Origin: Tagaea sp.
Lineage (GTDB): Bacteria > Pseudomonadota > Alphaproteobacteria > CACIAM-22H2
Length of the DNA stretch: 10,237 nucleotides
Direction: 5' to 3'
Assembly: GCA_023653245.1 (NCBI GenBank)
Contig: JAMNXK010000042.1
Coordinates: 1 to 10,237 of the forward strand
A program made the position numbers and the translations under genes. Below are positions 6,616-10,237 of the stretch, piece after piece. The notes beneath the pieces were generated by a model that was given only the letters and a program-made list of their open reading frames with translations, made no database searches and was not told where the DNA came from. Position 1 is the stretch's first letter; each line of letters opens with the position of its first letter.

Positions 6616-6879
6616 TCAGTGCAGCGTCAACAGATGGGCGTTGGCGCGGAACGCGGGCGGCTTGATCAGCTCGGCATGCGCCACGCGCACCTGGACGAGC
6701 TTGCCCTCGATCTCGCGCTCCCAGAAATCCAGGAACTTGCGCAGCACCGGGAAACGCGGCGCCAGATCGAGTTCCTGCCAGACGTAGCTTTGAAGCACCG
6801 ACGGATGGTCGGGCAGGCGATAGAGAATCTCGGCGGTGGTGAGGCGATAATCGGCGAGCTGCTTGGCCAAGCCGGACAT
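6616..6879 (-). CDS. usg: Usg family protein
   Basis: 87 residues from the ATG at 6879, where the protein starts MSGLAKQLADYRLTTAEILY as in the family; a longer frame to 6963 has no family similarity in its extra part. AGGAAAGGGGGAG lies just upstream as ribosome site. The core LPDHPSVLQSYVWQELDLAP (30-49) and the tail RVAHAELIKP (68-77) are strongly conserved among alphaproteobacteria, which is the main taxonomic clue in this window. The function is unknown as far as I know. No signal peptide or membrane helix is seen, so it is probably cytosolic. It sits 39 bases upstream of the enamidase gene on the same strand, so read-through is possible, but the family is widespread and its presence here probably does not belong to the catabolic module. 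Confidence 0.93.
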   Translation of the reverse strand: MSGLAKQLADYRLTTAEILYRLPDHPSVLQSYVWQELDLAPRFPVLRKFLDFWEREIEGKLVQVRVAHAELIKPPAFRANAHLLTLH

Positions 6880-6903
6880 GCGGACTACTCCCCCTTTCCT
6901 TGC

Positions 6904-6924
6904 CGATCCGTGCGAGTCGGATCG
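6904..6924 (-). other. Inverted repeat in the usg leader
   Basis: CGATCCG (6904-6910) and CGGATCG (6918-6924) are perfect 7-bp arms around a 7-base spacer, about 25 bases upstream of the usg start. It could form a leader hairpin or be an operator. The rest of the 151-base gap between usg and the DUF2892 gene holds an AT-rich block at about 6980-6998, the only such block in the gap and therefore the likeliest promoter area, but I could not pick convincing -35/-10 boxes. Confidence 0.35.
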
Positions 6925-6998
6925 CTTCGATGGTGAAGCAATCCGCGCGCCGATCTCAAGCAAGGAACGGGGAGATCGTCCTTTTTATTCAATATGTT

Positions 6999-7024
6999 GG
7001 CAGCCTTCCGCGAAGAGTGCTGCC
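6999..7024 (-). terminator. Candidate terminator hairpin after the DUF2892 gene
   Basis: GGCAGC (6999-7004) pairs with GCTGCC (7019-7024), and inside it CTTC pairs with GAAG around CGC, giving about 10 bp with a 3-base bulge. It lies six bases after the DUF2892 stop on the - strand. The transcript continues AACATATTGAATAAAA, which is AT-rich but has no U-run, so intrinsic termination may be weak. It is positioned to end the crp-DUF2892 transcript before usg. Confidence 0.4.
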
Positions 7025-7030
7025 AGGCGC

Positions 7031-7231
7031 TCAGCTTTGCGCGCGCTTCGCCGGGCAGGTGCTGAGCCCGAGCAGCGAATAAGCCGGGCAATAGCCGATC
7101 AGCGCCGTGCCGAGCGGCACCAGCCCGATCAATGCCCAGGGCGTTTGCAGCCCGACGAAGAACTGCGACAGAATCGCGAGACCCGCGACGATGCGCAAGA
7201 TGCGGTCGACGCCGCCGACATTGGTGCCCAT
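7031..7231 (-). CDS. DUF2892 (YgaP-like transmembrane domain) protein
   Basis: 66 residues from the ATG at 7231, with AGGGGA seven bases upstream; the longer frame adds an unconserved stretch that overlaps the regulator's 3' end. The N-terminus MGTNVGGVDRILRIVAGLAIL and the tail IGYCPAYSLLGLSTC are the hallmark of the small two-helix domain also found at the C-terminus of the rhodanese YgaP. Helices are about 13-29 and 32-48. Two cysteines, C48 and C59, in the CPxYxxxGxxTC pattern are conserved in the family. In YgaP the domain accompanies a sulfurtransferase; here it stands alone without a rhodanese, so a part in sulfur-species or thiocyanate handling is only suggested. It follows the Crp/Fnr gene on the same strand after 85 bases, with its own good ribosome site, and may be its target. 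Confidence 0.85.
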   Translation of the reverse strand: MGTNVGGVDRILRIVAGLAILSQFFVGLQTPWALIGLVPLGTALIGYCPAYSLLGLSTCPAKRAQS

Positions 7232-7307
7232 TTTTCGATCCCCTGCGATGAAGCCGCCGAACCCGCAGCCGATGGGCGGAGCATGGCCGGACGATGCGGC
7301 GCGGTAA

Positions 7308-7320
7308 GTGACGCCGTCAC
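7308..7320. promoter_or_regulatory. Palindrome GTGAC-GCC-GTCAC at the crp 3' end
   Basis: The 13-base sequence is a perfect palindrome apart from its central base. It overlaps the regulator's stop codon and lies upstream of the DUF2892 start. Flanking GCGGT and ACCGC extend the symmetry with a 2-base bulge, so an RNA hairpin is possible too. The core TGAC-N3-GTCA recurs at 8413-8423 in front of terB. It resembles Crp/Fnr half-sites (TGTGA/TCACA) but with odd spacing, so the binding protein is uncertain. Confidence 0.4.
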
Positions 7321-7982
7321 ACCGCATGGGCCGAAGCGAGGGATTCGAGGGGGCCTGCGTCGAGTAGCCGCACGCTGCCGCGTTCCAGCGCCACCCAGCC
7401 TTGGCGCTCGAAGTTCTTGAGGTTGCGGCTGACGACCTCGCGCGCCGAGCCGAGTTCCGCGGCGAGCGCTTGATGCGTCGTCTCGACCGCGCCGTCGCGC
7501 GCGCGGGCGAGCAGCAGCCGCGCCAGGCGCGGACCCACGCGCTCGAAGGCCACGGCTTCGAAGGTCCGCATCAGATCGCCCAAACGCTCGCCGAACCCGG
7601 CGAGCGCGAAGCGCCGGAACGCCGCCGAGCGCTCCATCGCGCGCTCGAACGCCGCGCGCGGGATCGCGGCGAGGTCGACGTCGCCTTCGGCGAGCGCCTC
7701 GGCCGCGTAATCGTTGCCGCCGAGCAGGCAGGCGGTGGTGAGAATGCACGTGCCGCCCGGGCCGACGTCGTAGAGCTTCACCTCGCGGCCCGACTCGGCC
7801 GTGAGCTGCACGCGCACCATGCCGGCGAGCACGATCGCGAAATTCCGGCAAGGCTCGCCGGCCGAGAAAAGCCGCGCCGCATCCGCAAGGCGCACGATCG
7901 ACGCGCTTTCTTCGAGATCGCGCCGCGTCTCGGGTTCGAGCCGCGCCAAAGCGGGGACCCGCGCGATCCAGCCGCCGGTCAT
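7317..7982 (-). CDS. Crp/Fnr family transcriptional regulator
   Basis: 221 residues from the ATG at 7982, which overlaps the terB stop (ATGA). An N-terminal cyclic-nucleotide-binding-like beta-roll is seen at about 5-115 (ARLFSAGEPCRNFAIVLAGMVRV at 36-58), a dimer helix at about 117-160, and a C-terminal winged helix, with TTHQALAAELGSAREVVSRNLKNFERQGWV at 168-197; the recognition helix contains REVVSR. The sensor domain has C45, C79 and C85; the segment GTCILTTACLLGG (77-89) places two cysteines six apart. The four-cysteine Fnr iron-sulfur motif is absent at the N-terminus, so an oxygen-sensing FNR is unlikely. A thiol or sulfide-responsive regulator is plausible given the DUF2892 neighbour, but is inferred. 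The ligand is unknown. It is cotranscribed with terB and may control itself through the TGAC-N3-GTCA sites. Confidence 0.92.
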   Translation of the reverse strand: MTGGWIARVPALARLEPETRRDLEESASIVRLADAARLFSAGEPCRNFAIVLAGMVRVQLTAESGREVKLYDVGPGGTCILTTACLLGGNDYAAEALAEGDVDLAAIPRAAFERAMERSAAFRRFALAGFGERLGDLMRTFEAVAFERVGPRLARLLLARARDGAVETTHQALAAELGSAREVVSRNLKNFERQGWVALERGSVRLLDAGPLESLASAHAV

Positions 7983-8386
7983 TTGATCGCGGCGTAGCGC
8001 GCTGCGGTGGCGCGTTCGAGCGCCGCGGCCGTCAGCCGGTCGAGATCGAGAGCGTGGCGGAGCTGGTCGAGCACCCGCGCTTCCTGCCAATTGGCCCCGG
8101 CATCGACCGCCGCGACGTCGCAGGCGAGCAGATAGGCGGTCTCGCGCAGATGCGCGGGCAGGGCCTGGCGCGCGCGGGCGAGCGACTTCTCCAGCCCGTC
8201 GGCGACCTGGAGCATCACCGCGCACTCGCGCGCCACGTCGGGCAGCGTGTCGATGTCGAAGCCCTTGAAGACCGGCCAAAGCCGGCAGACCTGACCCATG
8301 CGCTGCAGCTCGTCGTCGGGCATGTCGCCGTCGGCGGCCGCGACCACGACCATGATGTGAACGAGGGCGGCGTGCGGGGTGAGCAT
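7979..8386 (-). CDS. TerB family (tellurite resistance-type) protein
   Basis: 135 residues from the ATG at 8386, with a weak GTGGAAA ribosome site. It is all-helical in character and shows two similarly spaced acidic motifs, AAADGDMPDDE (16-26) and VAAVDAGANWQE (91-102), the pseudo-repeat typical of TerB/PF05099 proteins, which are small cytosolic proteins that in terZABCDE systems are tied to tellurite and phage resistance and to metal binding. No other ter gene is nearby, so a tellurite phenotype should not be assumed; isolated alphaproteobacterial TerB proteins are uncharacterised. The gene is first in a pair with the Crp/Fnr regulator, overlapping it by four bases, so the two are made together. 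A plausible promoter and a palindrome lie in front of it. Confidence 0.85.
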   Translation of the reverse strand: MLTPHAALVHIMVVVAAADGDMPDDELQRMGQVCRLWPVFKGFDIDTLPDVARECAVMLQVADGLEKSLARARQALPAHLRETAYLLACDVAAVDAGANWQEARVLDQLRHALDLDRLTAAALERATAARYAAIK

Positions 8387-8412
8387 CGGGCGTTTCCACT
8401 TCGGGCTGGGAC

Positions 8413-8423
8413 TGACCGGGTCA
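8413..8423. promoter_or_regulatory. Palindrome TGACC-G-GGTCA in front of terB
   Basis: An 11-base palindrome with core TGAC-CGG-GTCA, located just downstream of the candidate terB -10 box and sharing one base with it, 27 bases before the terB start. On the terB strand it reads TTGACCCGGTCAG, close to Fnr/FixK-type half-sites except for a spacing of three instead of four. The same TGAC-N3-GTCA form is found at 7308-7320. Its position over the transcription start would suit repression. Confidence 0.4.
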
Positions 8424-8450
8424 ATTTAGACGCATGGCGCGCCGGTTCAA
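8423..8450 (-). promoter_or_regulatory. Candidate promoter for terB-crp
   Basis: On the - strand TTGAAC (8450-8445) and TAAATT (8428-8423) are separated by 16 bases. Each matches four of six bases of the sigma-70 consensus. It is the only AT-rich point in the region and would give a leader of roughly 30 bases. The assignment is tentative. Confidence 0.35.
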
Positions 8451-8478
8451 GGCGCGATAGGGTTTCGAACGCCCGGCC

Positions 8479-8549
8479 GCCTCATCCTTCGACGGGCTCA
8501 GGATGAGGCCTTCTTGCCGACCTCATGGTGAGCCCGTCGAACCATGAGG
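8479..8549. repeat. REP/BIME-like pair of palindromes
   Basis: Hairpin 1 has 10-bp arms GCCTCATCCT (8479-8488) and AGGATGAGGC (8500-8509) with an 11-base loop. Hairpin 2 has 9-bp arms CCTCATGGT (8521-8529) and ACCATGAGG (8541-8549), again with an 11-base loop. The loops are exact reverse complements, TCGACGGGCTC and GAGCCCGTCGA, extending to 13 bases at 8488-8500 and 8529-8541. Similar CCTCATCCTTCGAC...AGGATGAGG sequences are, as I recall, dispersed in alphaproteobacterial genomes. The element ends 16 bases before the AEC permease start. Confidence 0.75.
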
Positions 8550-8565
8550 TTCGAGTTCGCTCTCG

Positions 8566-9528
8566 ATGCAAGCCGTATTCGACGTCGTTCTGCCGGTCTT
8601 CGGCATCGTGCTTTTGGGCTACCTCTCGGGCCGCGTGAAATTGCTGGGGCCGGACAGCTCGGAGGCGCTCAACAAGTTCTGCTATTGGTTCGCGCTGCCG
8701 CCGATCCTGTTCCTCGGGCCCGCGCGCGTGCCGTTCGCGCAAATCTTCGACCTGCCCTTCATCGCCACGTTTCTCGGCGGGGTGGCGATCGCCTGGCTCG
8801 CGGCACTCGCCGTCCAAGCCGCGTTCTTCCGCGCGGGCCTCGCGCAGACGGCGCTGGCGCTGCTGACCGGCACGTTCTCGAATGTCGGCTATATGGGCAT
8901 TCCGCTGTTCATCGCGGCGTTCGGCGCCGCCAACGCGCTGCCCGCCGTGCTGATCACCGCGACCTACACCCTGACGCTGGTCGCCTTCACCGTGATCCTG
9001 GTCGAAACCGGCTTGAGCGGGCAGGGCGGCGCGACGCGCGCGGCGCGCAACGTGGCGCTGGGTTTGCTCAAGAGCCCGCTGGTCATGGCGCCGTTGGCGG
9101 GTCTCGCCTGGAATCTGACCGGCATGCCGTTGCCCAAGGCGGCGGTGAATTTCGGCGAGATCCTGGCCGCGGCGGCGGGCCCGTGCGCGCTGTTCGCCAT
9201 CGGCCTGTTCCTGGCCACGCGCAGCCTCGCCACGCTCGCCGGCGGGAAGAAGTCCATCGAAGTCGGCTGGCTCGTGATCGTCAAGCTGCTCGTCCAGCCG
9301 CTGGCGACGTGGTGGCTGGCGGGCGTGTTCGGTTTGCCGCCTTTGGCCGCGGGCATGGCCGTGGTGCTCGCCGCCTTGCCGACGGCGGCTTTGTGTTTCG
9401 TGCTCGCCCAGCAATACAAACTCTATGTCGAGCGCGCCTCCGCGACGATTCTGGTCTCGACCGTGCTGTCGGCCGGGACGATCTCGGCGGTCATGATTCT
9501 CTACGCGGAGGCGTGGCCTCGGCCGTGA
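8566..9528 (+). CDS. AEC family transporter (auxin efflux carrier / MdcF type)
   Basis: 320 residues with about ten membrane helices and no large soluble domain, normal for the AEC family, which moves malonate, other organic anions or auxin-like compounds across the inner membrane. Family features are MQAVFDVVLPVFGIVLLGYL at the start, LNKFCYWFALPPILF (35-49), GTFSNVGYMGIPL (102-114) with conserved Asn106, a helix break at AAGPCALFAIGLFL (203-216), and ALPTAALCFVLAQQY (270-284). The ATG at 8566 gives the expected N-terminus, though there is no clear Shine-Dalgarno sequence; the leader is mostly REP repeat, so any promoter would lie upstream of or within it. The last 38 bases overlap the opposing helicase gene. 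The substrate is not predictable, and it is not obviously part of the enamidase locus. Confidence 0.92.
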   Translation: MQAVFDVVLPVFGIVLLGYLSGRVKLLGPDSSEALNKFCYWFALPPILFLGPARVPFAQIFDLPFIATFLGGVAIAWLAALAVQAAFFRAGLAQTALALLTGTFSNVGYMGIPLFIAAFGAANALPAVLITATYTLTLVAFTVILVETGLSGQGGATRAARNVALGLLKSPLVMAPLAGLAWNLTGMPLPKAAVNFGEILAAAAGPCALFAIGLFLATRSLATLAGGKKSIEVGWLVIVKLLVQPLATWWLAGVFGLPPLAAGMAVVLAALPTAALCFVLAQQYKLYVERASATILVSTVLSAGTISAVMILYAEAWPRP

Positions 9529-10237
9529 AGAACGCCCGCGTGGCGGCGATCGCCTCGGCCAGGCCCACGCGCTCGACCGTGGCGCCCGGCGGAAACGCGC
9601 CGGCCAGGCGCGAGGGGAAGCGCCCGTCGAGCAGCACGAACACGCCGCGATCGTCGGCCTTGCGGATCAGGCGGCCGAACGCCTGGCGCAGGCGCAGGCG
9701 CACGATGCGGTCGTCGTAGGCACCTTTGCCGAACGCCCCGCGCCGCGCTTTGTGCAGAATATCGGGGCGCGGCCAAGGCACGCGGTCGAACACGATCAAA
9801 CGCAAAGCGCGGCCGGGCACGTCCACGCCATCCCTGACGGCATCCGTACCGAGCAGACACGAATCCTCCTCGGCGCGGAAAATGTCGACCAGCGTGGACA
9901 CGTCCATGCGGTCGACATGCTGGGCGTGCAGCGGCAAGCCGGCCGCTTCGATCGCCTTGCCGATGCGCCCATACACGGCTTTGAGCCGGCCGATGGCGGT
10001 GAACAGCCCGAGCGCCCCGCCGCCCGACGCCAGAAAAAGCTCCCTGTACGCCGCGGCCACGCGATCGGGCTCGTCGCGGCCCAGATCGTTGACCACCAGC
10101 ACGCGCGTGCGCGCGGCGTAGTCGAAGGGCGAAGCGACTTGCGCGCGCACATAGCCGGGCATGTGCTTGGCCCCCGTGCGCTCGGCCGCCGCCGCCCAGT
10201 CCTTTTCGACGTCGCCGCTCGAATCGGTCAGCGTGGC
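9491..10237 (-). CDS. DinG/XPD-like ATP-dependent DNA helicase, C-terminal part
   Basis: 248 residues of the C-terminal part are visible; the gene enters from beyond the window's right edge in an open frame, and the ATG at 10162 is internal. The visible piece begins with ATLTD (motif III region), then VASPFDYAARTRVLV (34-48), a Rad3-type domain with SCLLGTDAVRDGVDVPG (126-142, motif V) and LRQAFGRLIRKADDRGV (183-199, motif VI with the arginine-finger region QxxGRxIR). This is superfamily 2 of the Rad3/DinG type, 5'-3' helicases that in many members carry an iron-sulfur cluster; the N-terminal Walker motifs and any cluster cysteines are outside the window. A repair or R-loop role is known for DinG in E. 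coli. Its 3' end overlaps that of the AEC permease by 38 bases in antisense. Confidence 0.9.
   Translation of the reverse strand, partial: ATLTDSSGDVEKDWAAAAERTGAKHMPGYVRAQVASPFDYAARTRVLVVNDLGRDEPDRVAAAYRELFLASGGGALGLFTAIGRLKAVYGRIGKAIEAAGLPLHAQHVDRMDVSTLVDIFRAEEDSCLLGTDAVRDGVDVPGRALRLIVFDRVPWPRPDILHKARRGAFGKGAYDDRIVRLRLRQAFGRLIRKADDRGVFVLLDGRFPSRLAGAFPPGATVERVGLAEAIAATRAFFTAEATPPRRES

Noticed and set aside
5524..6936. 470-codon + strand frame opposite the enamidase and usg genes
   Set aside because: It runs across two clear genes and their gap and has no recognisable family features.
7308..7320. Canonical Fnr or CRP box
   Set aside because: The spacing is odd (N3 between TGAC and GTCA, N5 between TGTGA and TCAC), whereas Fnr boxes use N4 and CRP sites N6, so it is reported only as a candidate palindrome.
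8479..8549. CRISPR array
   Set aside because: There are only two non-identical palindromes in opposite orientation, with no regular spacers and no cas gene.
8387..8565. Riboswitch or small RNA gene in the terB-AEC gap
   Set aside because: The structure seen is explained by the REP-like pair; no known riboswitch core is recognisable.
8482..9414. 310-codon - strand frame opposite the AEC permease gene
   Set aside because: Its Gln/Arg/Glu-rich product is a shadow of a membrane-protein gene, and it ends in the REP repeat.

Overview
The window looks like a piece of chromosome from a high-GC alphaproteobacterium, probably of Rhodospirillales type. The best taxonomic clue is a small gene of the alphaproteobacterial Usg family. 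Strong GC bias at third codon positions, ATGA/GTGA stop-start overlaps and a tripartite TRAP transporter fit this. No rRNA, tRNA, CRISPR array, transposase or phage gene was found, and no gene-free stretch exceeds about 180 bases.

Bases 1-4543 (+ strand) hold a tight, apparently single operon: the 3' part of a UPF0280 (ApbE-superfamily) gene, two tandem diverged copies of the 'amino acid synthesis' family (PF06684/DUF1185), and a complete TRAP transporter (dctP, dctQ, dctM). An imperfect hairpin fills the dctP-dctQ gap. Bases 4544-6576 (- strand) converge on it: an enamidase-like amidohydrolase (homologue of the nicotinate-fermentation enzyme) is translationally coupled to a nitrilase-superfamily C-N hydrolase. 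The two operons' stop codons abut inside one TGATCA. An inverted repeat covers the Shine-Dalgarno sequence of the enamidase gene. The likely reading is a catabolic locus: TRAP imports an organic acid, and the two hydrolases open a cyclic enamide or amide and release ammonia. The substrate is unknown, and UPF0280 and PF06684 have no settled biochemical role, so this is the best candidate here for an undescribed pathway.

Bases 6616-8386 (- strand) hold usg, a 66-residue DUF2892 membrane protein, a Crp/Fnr regulator with a Cys pair in its sensor domain, and a TerB-family protein overlapping the regulator gene by ATGA. Two short palindromes of the form TGAC-N3-GTCA bracket the terB-crp pair and are candidate operators.

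Bases 8387-8565 form a divergent intergenic region with a plausible promoter for terB and a REP/BIME-like pair of hairpins whose loops are exact reverse complements. Then come an AEC-family permease (+) and, converging with it and overlapping by 38 bases, the C-terminal part of a DinG/XPD-like helicase (-) that runs off the window.
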